Part shown: piece by piece, positions 34,930 to 43,308 of the stretch
Numbering within the stretch: position 1 is the first letter of the stretch
Layout: the number at the start of each line of letters is the position of its first letter
Assembly: GCF_014696675.1 (NCBI RefSeq)
Contig: NZ_JACJQN010000013.1
Span: forward strand, 124,001 to 188,000
Length of the DNA: 64,000 nt
Direction of reading: 5' to 3'
Source: Phormidium tenue FACHB-1052
Lineage (GTDB): Bacteria; Cyanobacteriota; Cyanobacteriia; Phormidesmidales; Phormidesmidaceae
The notes under the pieces: model-generated
Told to the model about the DNA's origin: nothing
Database searches by the model: none
The model's input: the letters and a program-made list of their open reading frames with translations, nothing else
Program-made: the position numbers and the translations under genes

Positions 34930-35259
34930 GGCGAGCATCCTTGGGGGCAAAGCACGGGAGCAGACCCAAATAGCCTAACCAAGTCCTCCACTATTGTGAA
35001 AATTTTAGTACAATTGAACTATGAAATAGCGATGGTCATGGCGATCAAAGCAGTAACTGAGAGAAAACGCGCCGATATTAGTGCAAAACCCTAGCCTCAA
35101 AGGCGTTGTAAGCCCCAGGTTATGCGGGACTCAACATTTCTTTCGATTTTGTTCCCATCTGAATCTCGATCTAGCCTTAGAATCAAACGATAATTTTGGA
35201 CTCGCGCCCGAGCAAACCGGCCCCCAAGGCCAGCCCACCGCCTCAGAGGATGACTCGTT
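34930..35259. other. Intergenic region, no gene seen
   Basis: It lies between the divergent GST and 35260 genes. Only short frames are present, none with a convincing start or composition. No hairpin or riboswitch was recognised. Confidence 0.4.
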
Positions 35260-36027
35260 ATGGCCATTATTGCCCTCAAAGCCTGGTATCTCGAAGCCTA
35301 CGAGCCGGTGCGAGATTTAGAGCAGCGCCCTCACGACCTGCGGCTGAGCAAAAACAGCCTGCTGAAGTCGGCACTGCGAGCCGATTTTTTAGACGACAGC
35401 GCCGATGTGAAGCAGTCGGCCTGGTTTCAGCGCTACCTCGATGGCGAAACCGTGGAATTTTACATTGAGGGCAGCGGCGGCTACGGCATCGCGAACATCG
35501 ACCTGATCAGCCACGAGATCTACTTCACTAAGCTAGATGTCATGGCCCATCTGGAGCCGACCATCTACTTCTGCTACCAACAGGAGTACAGCGAGTCGGC
35601 GGAAGCGCTGCATGCAGCCCTGACCGATGCCGTCGAAAGCTTCAACAAAAAGTCTCGCGTTGCCCTCACCCTAGAGTTGTCCCAGCGACTCAGCGACGGC
35701 CCCGCTCGGCTCAACAGCGCCCTCACCCGCAAAATTCGCAAGTCGCTGCTATTTGTGGCTGACGGCACCCCGATCGCAGCCGTGGAGGGCAACACCACGC
35801 TGCTGGTGCCTAGCCCCCACGTGTGCGTGGAGATGGGCTACGCGCTCCAGGCCAAGCCCGCAGAGCAAATTTTGCTGGCCCAAATGGAGCGAGCCGATAT
35901 TGTCGGACAGTACCCCTTTGACCTGCCTGCCCAAAACCGATTGACCTTTAAAACCAAGACCGACATTGTCAAGCAGATTCCCAAGGCCCTTGAGCAGCAC
36001 TTATCTCGCTTTAATCTTTGGGCTTAG
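35260..36027 (+). CDS. Unknown protein with TIR/deoxyribosyltransferase-like C-terminal region
   Basis: 255 residues. The N-terminal half has no family I can name; it is mixed alpha/beta and acidic (LKAWYLEAYEPVRDLEQRPHDLRLSKNSLLKS...). The C-terminal part reads LLFVADGTPIAAVEG, then SPHVCVEMGYALQAKPAEQILLAQMER, then PFDLPAQNRLTF. It resembles the SPNV-x-E-LGYAL ... PFDL pattern of TIR-like and nucleoside-deoxyribosyltransferase-like NAD or nucleotide-binding domains, with the Glu of VEMGYA at the catalytic position. That similarity is by eye only. No partner cyclase or nuclease is adjacent. Function unknown. Confidence 0.55.
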   Translation: MAIIALKAWYLEAYEPVRDLEQRPHDLRLSKNSLLKSALRADFLDDSADVKQSAWFQRYLDGETVEFYIEGSGGYGIANIDLISHEIYFTKLDVMAHLEPTIYFCYQQEYSESAEALHAALTDAVESFNKKSRVALTLELSQRLSDGPARLNSALTRKIRKSLLFVADGTPIAAVEGNTTLLVPSPHVCVEMGYALQAKPAEQILLAQMERADIVGQYPFDLPAQNRLTFKTKTDIVKQIPKALEQHLSRFNLWA

Positions 36028-36211
36028 CGGCATCGATAAAACAACACCTGTAAACGTGTGGGGCGGGACGATGGCTGATCAGGGCCGAGCTTGACCATTG
36101 CTCGGGTTAATCAACACCCGATATTGTGCGGCGAATCACCGTGCCGGTTGAGGGCTGTGCCCTACAGTAAGAAAAACTTAGCCCAACCACGCCCTCTCTT
36201 TAGGAAGCCCT

Positions 36212-36901
36212 ATGCTAGACGCCCCCGATCTGCTCAGATTGCTGCACCCGTTTTTAGCCGTCACGATAGTGATGCCGTTGATTGGCGTCGCCGTCTATTT
36301 TGCGGTGCAGACTCGCCAGCGGCGCTTAGCCGTAGCCGACAAAACCAAAACCACCATCTCTCCGGTGGTGGGCAAAGAGCATGTGCGGGTTGGGCAATGG
36401 CTGGCTGGGGCAGTGGTGAGTTTGGTGCTTTTGGGTTTGGCCCACCCCATCTTCAAGACCCTTCTACGGGAAAATGTTTGGGCTGAAGACCTCTTTCGAG
36501 GTGTGTTTGTGGTGGCTATGTACGCGTTCACCCTGGGGGCTTTGGTGCTGCTGTATCGCTCTAGCAGCCGGGTTTGGCGGGGCACCTTTGCGACGCTGAC
36601 CGGCATGGGGCTTTGGCTATTGGGAATGCAGCCGGGGGTGTTTAGGCGCGGCTATGAGTGGCAGGTGTCTCACTTTTACCTGGGCATGGCCGCGGCCATG
36701 CTGATGATTTTTGCCCTCGCTACCCTGCCCGAAATTTACAAGTCTAAGCGCTGGCGGCTGACCCACGCTGCTCTCAACACCGTGGCGGTGCTGCTATTCA
36801 TTAGCCAGGGGGTGACCGGCGTGCGCGATCTGCTGGAAATTCCGCTGCATTGGCAGGAGCCTTTTATCTTCCAGTGCGATTTTGAGAACAAGAGCTGTTA
36901 A
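36212..36901 (+). CDS. Polytopic membrane protein, DUF4079-like
   Basis: 229 residues with about six hydrophobic segments (LHPFLAVTIVMPLIGVAVYFAV, GAVVSLVLLGLAHPIF, GVFVVAMYAFTLGALVLLY, TGMGLWLLGMQPGVF, FYLGMAAAMLMIFALATLP, LNTVAVLLFISQGVTGVRDLLEIP). Conserved histidines in LLHPF, LAHP, QVSHFY and LTHAALN suggest a cytochrome b561-like haem-binding bundle, as in DUF4079 proteins of cyanobacteria and chloroplasts. It is probably in the thylakoid or cytoplasmic membrane. It lies 66 nt before the UPF0182 gene on the same strand. Confidence 0.7.
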   Translation: MLDAPDLLRLLHPFLAVTIVMPLIGVAVYFAVQTRQRRLAVADKTKTTISPVVGKEHVRVGQWLAGAVVSLVLLGLAHPIFKTLLRENVWAEDLFRGVFVVAMYAFTLGALVLLYRSSSRVWRGTFATLTGMGLWLLGMQPGVFRRGYEWQVSHFYLGMAAAMLMIFALATLPEIYKSKRWRLTHAALNTVAVLLFISQGVTGVRDLLEIPLHWQEPFIFQCDFENKSC

Positions 36902-36967
36902 GAGTGCCTCAGCACTGAGCCGCTACAATCTAGGCACTGCTGGGGTAGGTGTCGAATCGTAGAGCCC

Positions 36968-39900
36968 ATGATGACTAAAGCATTTGCCAAGCGTCTGCCC
37001 CGATGGGGGTGGCTGGGTCTTGGGTTGGGGCTACTCACCCTGCTCTGTTTTGATGCGATCGTCAATCTTCAGGCCGAGCGGCTGTGGTTTGAGGAGGTCA
37101 ACTACCTGGCGGTGTTTTGGCTGCGGCTGAGGTCGCAGCTGATCCTCGGCATTGTTCCGATTTTGTGCACTCTGGGGTTTACCTGGGGCCATTTGACCCT
37201 CGCCGATCGCACTCAACCGCTAGAGAAACCGGGCGATCGCCCCAACCAGGCCAGCAGTTTGGGTCTGAGCGGGCTGCTGCTAGTCAGCATAACGCTGAGC
37301 TTTTTGATCGGCCTACAGCTAATTTACCAGGGGCAAATTGCCGGTGATTTTTGGCAGCAGACCACTACCCTCTACGACTCCACCACGCCCCTAGCCCTGT
37401 GGCCAAAGCTCCAGCTCTTTAAGGTGGTTGGAATTTTTATCACCCAGCCCTGGCTGCTGATCGCCCTAGGCATTAGCACGGTGGCCTTTTTGCTCTATCC
37501 CCGACAGCTAGGGCGGCTGGCAGCCATGTTGATGAGTCTCGGCTACGGGCTGATTTTGGCCAAGCAGTGGCCCGCCGTGCTGCTAGCGCTCAACCCAGTA
37601 CCTTACGGGCAAACAGAGCCGATCTTCAACCGCGATATTGCCTTCTATATTTTTCGGCTACCGGTGCTGCGCCTGCTGGAATTTTGGGTGGTTGGCGGCC
37701 TCTTCTTCACCCTGGTCAGCGTGTATCTGGTTTATTTGCTCAGAGATAATACCCTCAGCCAGGGCCGCTTTTATGGTTTTTCTGGCCCCCAGCAGCAGCA
37801 CCTCTATAGGCTAGCTGGGCTGCTGTTTTTGGCCACCAGCGTTAGCCACTGGCTAGAACGTTACGACATACTCTACTCCCGTGAAGGCGTGGTCTATGGC
37901 GCGGGCTACACCCACGTCAATGTGGTGCTGCCCGCCAACTGGCTGCTGTCGATCTTGACCCTGGGATTGGGGCTGGTCTTTCTAAGCCGAGGGCTGCTGT
38001 GGGCACCGATCTATGTCAACCCGATACGCAAATCTCTCGCTGCTGCTAAATCTCCGCTGGGGGGTGGGGTGGGGATGGGACGCGCCAGCCTGCTGGTCAC
38101 AGGTATCTGTGGCTACCTGGTATTAACCCTGCTGGGCCTGGTGCTGGTGCCGGCCCTAGTGCAGCGGCTGGTGGTGCAGCCCAACGAACTCCAGCGCGAG
38201 CGCCCCTTTATTACTAACTCCATTGCCCTCACCCGCGCCGCCTTTGACTTAGAGGCCATCGAGTCAGAGCCCTTTGACCCCAGTGGCGATATCAATGCTG
38301 AAGACCTAGAGCAAAACGATCTCACCCTCAAAAACATTCGTCTGTGGGACTCCAGGCCGCTGCTCGACAGCAACCGTCAGCTCCAGCAAATTCGCCTTTA
38401 CTACGAGTTTAAAGATGCCGACTTCGATCGCTACAGCATCTTGAATCAGCAGCGCCGATCAGAGCGCCGCCAAGTGATGATCTCAGCGCGCGAACTCAAC
38501 TACGAGCGGGTGCCTGAGATTGCCAAAACCTGGGTGAATGAGCACCTGGTCTATACCCACGGCTACGGTTTTACCATGAGCCCGGTAAATACCGCTGGCC
38601 CCGACGGGCTGCCCACCTACTTTGTCAGCGGCATTAACAACCTGCCCAGCAGTGATGAAGTGCGCCAGAGCATTCCCATTGGGGAGCCGCGCCTGTATTT
38701 TGGGGAGCTCACCGACACCTACGTGATGACCAACACCCAACTGCTGGAGCTTGACTACCCCAGCGGCAACGAGAATGTCTATACCTCCTACTTAGGCCGG
38801 GGCGGCATCAACCTGGACAGCCTTTGGCGGCGGCTGTTGTTTGCCCGCTACCTGCTCGACTGGCGCATGCTGTTTACCGAAGACTTTACCGCCGATACGC
38901 GGCTGCTGTTTCGCCGCAATATTGCCGATCGCGTCCGGGCGATCGCCCCCTTCTTGCGCTTCGACACCGACCCCTACCTGGTCGCCGCTGATATTGGCAA
39001 CGCCTCGCAGCAGTGGGGCACTGGCGAGGCCCACGGCAGTCGCCCGCCGAGCACAGTCAGCTTTGAGGGCTTTCGCGATCGCGACCCCAACCTCACCGTC
39101 GAAAACTACGACTCCCAAGACACCGAAGGCTACCTTTATTGGGTGATCGACGCCTACACCGTCAGCGGTCGGTACCCCTACTCTGACCCCAGCGACAACG
39201 ATTTCAACTACATTCGCAATTCGGTCAAGGTGGTGGTTGATGCCTACAACGGGGCGATCAGCTTTTTTGTCACTGACCCCAACGACCCTATTATTCAAAC
39301 CTGGGCTCGGCTGTTGCCTGCCATGTTTGAGCCGCTAGAGGCCATGCCCGATAGCCTGCGTGCCCATATTCGCTACCCACAGGATCTCTTCTCGGTACAG
39401 GCCAATTCGCTCATGACTTACCACATGACCGACCCCCAGGTGTTTTACAACCGGGAAGACCAGTGGCGCGCGCCTAACGAAATCTATGCGAACGAGGCCC
39501 AGGAGGTTGACCCCTATTACCTGATTATGAAGCTGCCCCAGGAAGACACCGAGGAGTTTGTGCTGCTGCGGTTGTTTACCCCCGATCAGCGCAACAATTT
39601 GATTGCCTGGCTGGCGGCGAGGTCGGACGGCGATCGCTACGGGCTGCGGCTGCTCTACCGCTTTCCCAAGCAGGATCTAGTGTTTGGCCCTGAGCAGATC
39701 GAGGCCCGCATTAACCAAGACCCCGAGATTTCCCAGCGCATTTCTCTCTGGGATACCCAAGGGTCCCAAGCCCAGCAGGGCAACTTGCTGGTAATTCCCA
39801 TTGAGCAGTCGCTGATCTATGTAGAGCCCTTGTACCTCGTGGCTGAGCAAAATCAGCTGCCCACCCTAGCCCGGGTGATTTTGGTCTACAAAAACCGCAT

Positions 39901-40093
39901 TGCCATGGCTCCCACGTTGCAAGCGGTGCTGTCAGCGGTGTTTGTAGAGGAGCCCGAGCCAGCGACCCCAATTTTGCGCGAGCTGGGAGCAGAGACTCCC
40001 GAAACTGACCCGCTGCAACCGCTGCCGGGTATAGACACTCCCGCCGGAGCCCCGGCGGAGGGAGGCCTGCGAGAAGGACTGCTGGCGGAATAG
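36968..40093 (+). CDS. UPF0182 family large membrane protein
   Basis: 1041 residues. The N-terminal third has about seven hydrophobic segments (LGLGLLTLLCFDAIV, ILGIVPILCTLGF, GLLLVSITLSFLIGLQLIY, VGIFITQPWLLIALGIST, VVGGLFFTLVSVYLVYLL). A large soluble region follows with the UPF0182 (COG1615) blocks: VVQPNELQRERPFITNSIALTRAAF, RDRDPNLTVENY, YRFPKQDLVFGPEQIEARINQD. The C-terminus is a Pro/Ala/Glu-rich tail. The family is present in actinobacteria and cyanobacteria with no established function. It is probably in the cell envelope, with the soluble part outside the cytoplasm. Confidence 0.9.
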   Translation: MMTKAFAKRLPRWGWLGLGLGLLTLLCFDAIVNLQAERLWFEEVNYLAVFWLRLRSQLILGIVPILCTLGFTWGHLTLADRTQPLEKPGDRPNQASSLGLSGLLLVSITLSFLIGLQLIYQGQIAGDFWQQTTTLYDSTTPLALWPKLQLFKVVGIFITQPWLLIALGISTVAFLLYPRQLGRLAAMLMSLGYGLILAKQWPAVLLALNPVPYGQTEPIFNRDIAFYIFRLPVLRLLEFWVVGGLFFTLVSVYLVYLLRDNTLSQGRFYGFSGPQQQHLYRLAGLLFLATSVSHWLERYDILYSREGVVYGAGYTHVNVVLPANWLLSILTLGLGLVFLSRGLLWAPIYVNPIRKSLAAAKSPLGGGVGMGRASLLVTGICGYLVLTLLGLVLVPALVQRLVVQPNELQRERPFITNSIALTRAAFDLEAIESEPFDPSGDINAEDLEQNDLTLKNIRLWDSRPLLDSNRQLQQIRLYYEFKDADFDRYSILNQQRRSERRQVMISARELNYERVPEIAKTWVNEHLVYTHGYGFTMSPVNTAGPDGLPTYFVSGINNLPSSDEVRQSIPIGEPRLYFGELTDTYVMTNTQLLELDYPSGNENVYTSYLGRGGINLDSLWRRLLFARYLLDWRMLFTEDFTADTRLLFRRNIADRVRAIAPFLRFDTDPYLVAADIGNASQQWGTGEAHGSRPPSTVSFEGFRDRDPNLTVENYDSQDTEGYLYWVIDAYTVSGRYPYSDPSDNDFNYIRNSVKVVVDAYNGAISFFVTDPNDPIIQTWARLLPAMFEPLEAMPDSLRAHIRYPQDLFSVQANSLMTYHMTDPQVFYNREDQWRAPNEIYANEAQEVDPYYLIMKLPQEDTEEFVLLRLFTPDQRNNLIAWLAARSDGDRYGLRLLYRFPKQDLVFGPEQIEARINQDPEISQRISLWDTQGSQAQQGNLLVIPIEQSLIYVEPLYLVAEQNQLPTLARVILVYKNRIAMAPTLQAVLSAVFVEEPEPATPILRELGAETPETDPLQPLPGIDTPAGAPAEGGLREGLLAE

Positions 40094-40098
40094 ACCGT

Positions 40099-40608
40099 CT
40101 AAGGACGATCTAGAAACTGCGCCAACAGCTCTTTGGCGGGTTCAACCATCGCCCAGGTGCCATCGGCTTGGCGGCGCAGGGTGGCAAAGGCCACGGTGTT
40201 GCCACTGCCAATGGGCTCACCTTGGGACAAATCGCCCAACTTCACCTGGCGCAGCCCGCAGAGGCGAAACAGGTAGGCGGGCACATCTGGGCTCGACAAA
40301 ATAACGCACTGGTCGGCGTTGCCCTCGGCGGGTTGCACCTGACCATCAAAGGGCATAAACACCCGATTGCCTTGAACATTAACCGAGATATCGCCTAGGC
40401 CGCTCTGTACCGAGTAGCCTGCTAGGCGATCGCCGGGCTGTAGCGCCCACTTTTGGTGCAGGGTGACGTTGCGCGGGCCGGGCCCTGGGCCGGAACCGGA
40501 GCAGGCCGTAGACAGCAGCACGAGGGCCAGAGTGATGCCCTGCCCAGGCTTCCACCCCAATTGATGGCCGCCGTCTATCCTCTTCCTTAGCTTTGTCTTA
40601 GCGCCCAT
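40099..40608 (-). CDS. Putative lipoprotein of unknown function
   Basis: About 169 residues from MGAKTKLRKRIDGGH (40608); the frame continues upstream to 40716 without a better start. A basic N-terminus is followed by ITLALVLLSTACSG, a lipobox with Cys, so it should be lipid-anchored in the envelope. The mature part begins Gly/Pro-rich (SGPGPGPRNVTL) and contains VFMPFDGQVQPAEGNADQCVIL, SPDVPAYLFRLCGL and KLGDLSQGEPIGSGNTVAFATLRR, with a peptidase M23-like or biotinyl/lipoyl-like beta fold without the metal-binding His residues. It is convergent with UPF0182. Confidence 0.6.
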   Translation of the reverse strand: MGAKTKLRKRIDGGHQLGWKPGQGITLALVLLSTACSGSGPGPGPRNVTLHQKWALQPGDRLAGYSVQSGLGDISVNVQGNRVFMPFDGQVQPAEGNADQCVILSSPDVPAYLFRLCGLRQVKLGDLSQGEPIGSGNTVAFATLRRQADGTWAMVEPAKELLAQFLDRP

Positions 40609-40751
40609 TGATCGCCGACCATAAATACACATGAACTTTAGTTCATTTATACTGAATATGCCATTATTTTTTGGCATGGATAGGGGCATAGCCCAATCGC
40701 ATCTAGAGCAGGCCAAGGCGCTAGGATATTAGGGCCATTTGGAGGCCCGCC

Positions 40752-41690
40752 GTGTTTTTTAGCGTTGTTACCCCCACCTACAATCGCCAGCCCATTCTCG
40801 AAAAGTGCTTGCGTGCCCTCGAAAACCAGGCCGTTGACTCCGCCCTCATTACCGACTACGAACTAATAGTGGTAGATGACGGCTCTACCGATGGCACGAT
40901 TGAGTGGCTGCAAGCCGCTGCTGCCGAGTTTCCCCACGTGCGGCTAGTGGAGCGCCACCACCAGGGGGCGGCGGCGGCCCGCAACTACGGGGTGCAGGTG
41001 GCCCAGGGAGACACTATTGTCTTTGTGGACAGCGATGTGATTATGCCGCCGGGCAGTCTCCAGGCTCACGCCCAGGCCCTAGCCGACGCCTACCAGCGTT
41101 TAGGAGACGATCGCGTATTCACCGCCGGACGCCTAGTAAACACCAGCAACTTTGAGCAGCCCACCGCCGAAGCTGCCAAGGTGACGGATTTCTCCAACGC
41201 CTTTTTTGATACGGCTAACCTGGCGATCGCCCGCCACTGGCTGCTGACCGCTGGCCTGTTCGACACCGAATTTAGCCAGTACGGCTGGGAGGATTTAGAG
41301 CTGGGGGTGAGGCTCAAAAACCTGGGCGTCACCATGGTCAAGGTGCCCGAAGCCGTGGGCTACCATTACCACCCCCCCTTCTCTCTCGACCAAATCCCCA
41401 AGATGATCGACCAGGAAATTCAGCGGGGTCGCATGGGGGCAATTTTCTACAAAAAACATCCCACCCGCGAGGTGCGAATGATGATTCAGATGACCCCCCT
41501 CCATCAAGTGCTTTGGGGTGTGCTCACCGCAGGCGGACGGCTCAACGAAAAAACCATGGCCCCCCTGCTGCGCTGGCTAATTGCCCAGGGCAAGCCCCAG
41601 GTGGCGCTGGAACTTGCCCGAGTGTTTCTCAACTGGTACACGGTGCAGGGGGTGTATGCCGCCTATAGCGAACTTCAGCAGCAGGGGTGA
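40752..41690 (+). CDS. Family 2 glycosyltransferase
   Basis: 312 residues starting at GTG 40752 with GGAGG 7 nt upstream. GT-A fold: FSVVTPTYNRQPILEKCLRAL, YELIVVDDGSTDGTIEWL, the DxD-like FVDSDVIMPPGSL, and the acceptor-side SQYGWEDLELGVRLKN (ED motif) with a C-terminal helical tail. It transfers sugar from a nucleotide donor to an unknown polysaccharide, lipid or protein acceptor. There are no transmembrane segments. It is not in an evident polysaccharide operon; GDP-fucose synthase is 12 kb away. Confidence 0.9.
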   Translation: MFFSVVTPTYNRQPILEKCLRALENQAVDSALITDYELIVVDDGSTDGTIEWLQAAAAEFPHVRLVERHHQGAAAARNYGVQVAQGDTIVFVDSDVIMPPGSLQAHAQALADAYQRLGDDRVFTAGRLVNTSNFEQPTAEAAKVTDFSNAFFDTANLAIARHWLLTAGLFDTEFSQYGWEDLELGVRLKNLGVTMVKVPEAVGYHYHPPFSLDQIPKMIDQEIQRGRMGAIFYKKHPTREVRMMIQMTPLHQVLWGVLTAGGRLNEKTMAPLLRWLIAQGKPQVALELARVFLNWYTVQGVYAAYSELQQQG

Positions 41691-41740
41691 GTAAGGTAGG
41701 GGGTGGATGGGTAGGGGGTGCAAGACAGTCCTACACCCCA
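41690..41740. repeat. G-rich heptamer repeat after the glycosyltransferase
   Basis: GTAGGGGGTGGATGGGTAGG-type units, the same family as the repeats at 25710 and 43230. Located between convergent genes. Confidence 0.5.
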
Positions 41741-41755
41741 CTAAAACCTCGATCT

Positions 41756-41962
41756 CTACATCAGCCACATTTCAGCAGCGCTGGCGATCGCCATCGCCAG
41801 CATGCCGACCGCCAGGTATTGCAGCAGGGGCGGTCTAGCTTGCCGCTGTCGCTCAGTAAAGCGGAGAACACCGTAGATGTGGGGCGCTCCGATCAGGAAA
41901 AAGAACAGGTGGAGGATGTCGACCTTCCGCCGCTCCAGCGTGAAATCGGATTGGGGGTTCAT
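41756..41962 (-). CDS. Small two-helix membrane protein
   Basis: 68 residues from MNPQSDFTLERRKVDILHLFFFLIG (41962), preceded by AAAGGAGA; an in-frame Met 23 codons earlier is unlikely. Two hydrophobic segments: VDILHLFFFLIGAPHIYGVL and LLQYLAVGMLAMAIASAAEMW. I recognise it as a recurrent cyanobacterial type without known function. It is probably an inner or thylakoid membrane protein. Confidence 0.65.
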   Translation of the reverse strand: MNPQSDFTLERRKVDILHLFFFLIGAPHIYGVLRFTERQRQARPPLLQYLAVGMLAMAIASAAEMWLM

Positions 41963-42190
41963 CGGAAATTCTCCTTTGAGGTTGGCACTAAACGTTGGTC
42001 CGTCGTGACCAGGCACAATGTAACACAACATTAAAAAAACTTGTGTTGTGTCGCGATGTGATCACTCAGGGTTTCACCCTAAAGGCAGGTTTGTGGAAGA
42101 AGAACAAAAATGGAAGCGTGAAAACCGAAAAGGTGCTTAATGGGTTTGAATTCTAGCGCTTTAAGCTGTCACAGCCCAGATTTTGCCTCT

Positions 42191-43186
42191 TCACCACAGA
42201 TCGCTCAGGGGCTCGTGGGTTGGTGGCAGAGAGGGGTCGGGGGCGCGATTCCAGAGTTCGAGCAGCAGCTTGGCCAAGGCTTGGCTGACCCAGTCATTGC
42301 CCTCGGCGCTGAGATGAATGTGATCGAAGTAGAGCTGTTCATGGGCCGTCTGCTGAAACAGGGGCAGGCCGTCAAGATAGGGAATGCCCTCGGTTTGGGC
42401 AAAGGCAGTAAGGCGCTGGCGGGCCACGAGTTCATAGTCGCGGGGGCCATCGGGATCGAGTTCGCGGCGCAGGGGGGTCATGGCGATCGCCAGCCGCCCC
42501 CCTGCGGCCTGCACCACCTGGTTGATCTGGCGCAGGGCCTCTAGGTTGACCCCGACGCGATCGCCCCCTTGGTCGTGCAGCGCTTGCAGAGCCGGGCTGG
42601 GGGTGTAGCCGAGCCGCCGCTGGGCCACCTCCCACAGAGCCAGGGGTGGACGGTGGGTGGGGTAGGCCGGGTTGCGACCGAGTTCGTAACTGTTGGGGGC
42701 GATCGCAAACAGATCGTCAGTATTGAGCACCACTAGCACCAGCTGGGCCTCAAAGGTACCAAACCGCAGCAGATAGCCTAGCTCGTTGCGCGGCCCCCAG
42801 GAGTTGGCCGAGGCGTTGAGCACCTCTACAGTTTGAACTCCCGGTGGATTGAGGTCAACGAGCGCTTGCTGCACCTTGACCGACAGTAGCTCGCTTTGGT
42901 CAGTCCACCAGCCGCCGTTGACAATCGAGTCGCCCACCATCAGCACCCGCAGGGCATCGACCGGGCGCTGGGGAGCCACCGCTGGCCCCCGCATCGAATA
43001 TTGGTTGATCTCAATGCGGTTGCCCCGCCGCCGCAGGCTCTGGTTGGGGGCCAGGCGGTAGCCAGTGCGGGTATCGGCAACGTAGAGGGGTGGATTGCCC
43101 AGGCCATAGCGCACCCGCAGCAGCAGCTCGACGATCGCGATCGCCCCTACCCCAATTCCCAACGCCCAGAGCACTATTTCTACCAA
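42191..43186 (-). CDS. SGNH/GDSL-type hydrolase, membrane-anchored
   Basis: 331 residues. The N-terminal hydrophobic helix (VEIVLWALGIGVGAIAIVELLL) is a signal anchor. The SGNH motifs follow in order: LRVLMVGDSIVNGG (nucleophile Ser), the block III-like SANSWGPRNELGYLLRFG, and the catalytic Asp/His pair DHIHLSAEGNDW. This is an esterase or acetylhydrolase fold, often acting on polysaccharide acetyl groups or lipids in the envelope; the substrate is unknown. It is transcribed leftwards, 122 nt from the radical SAM gene downstream of which it lies. Confidence 0.85.
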   Translation of the reverse strand: MVEIVLWALGIGVGAIAIVELLLRVRYGLGNPPLYVADTRTGYRLAPNQSLRRRGNRIEINQYSMRGPAVAPQRPVDALRVLMVGDSIVNGGWWTDQSELLSVKVQQALVDLNPPGVQTVEVLNASANSWGPRNELGYLLRFGTFEAQLVLVVLNTDDLFAIAPNSYELGRNPAYPTHRPPLALWEVAQRRLGYTPSPALQALHDQGGDRVGVNLEALRQINQVVQAAGGRLAIAMTPLRRELDPDGPRDYELVARQRLTAFAQTEGIPYLDGLPLFQQTAHEQLYFDHIHLSAEGNDWVSQALAKLLLELWNRAPDPSLPPTHEPLSDLW

Positions 43187-43221
43187 GGTCGTCCCTATCG
43201 CAGCACCACATTTTAGTCACA

Positions 43222-43290
43222 TTCCCCACGGTTTAGGTGGGGAGTGAATGGGTAAGGGGGTAGATGGGTGGATGGGCGAGTCGGATTAGC
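43222..43290. repeat. G-rich heptamer repeat
   Basis: Units GGTGGGGAGTGAATGGGTAAG, GGGGTAGATGGGTGGATGGG. Same repeat family as at 25710 and 41690; located in the gap between the radical SAM and SGNH genes. Confidence 0.55.
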
Positions 43291-43308
43291 AAACGACGGG
43301 ATTCCTAA

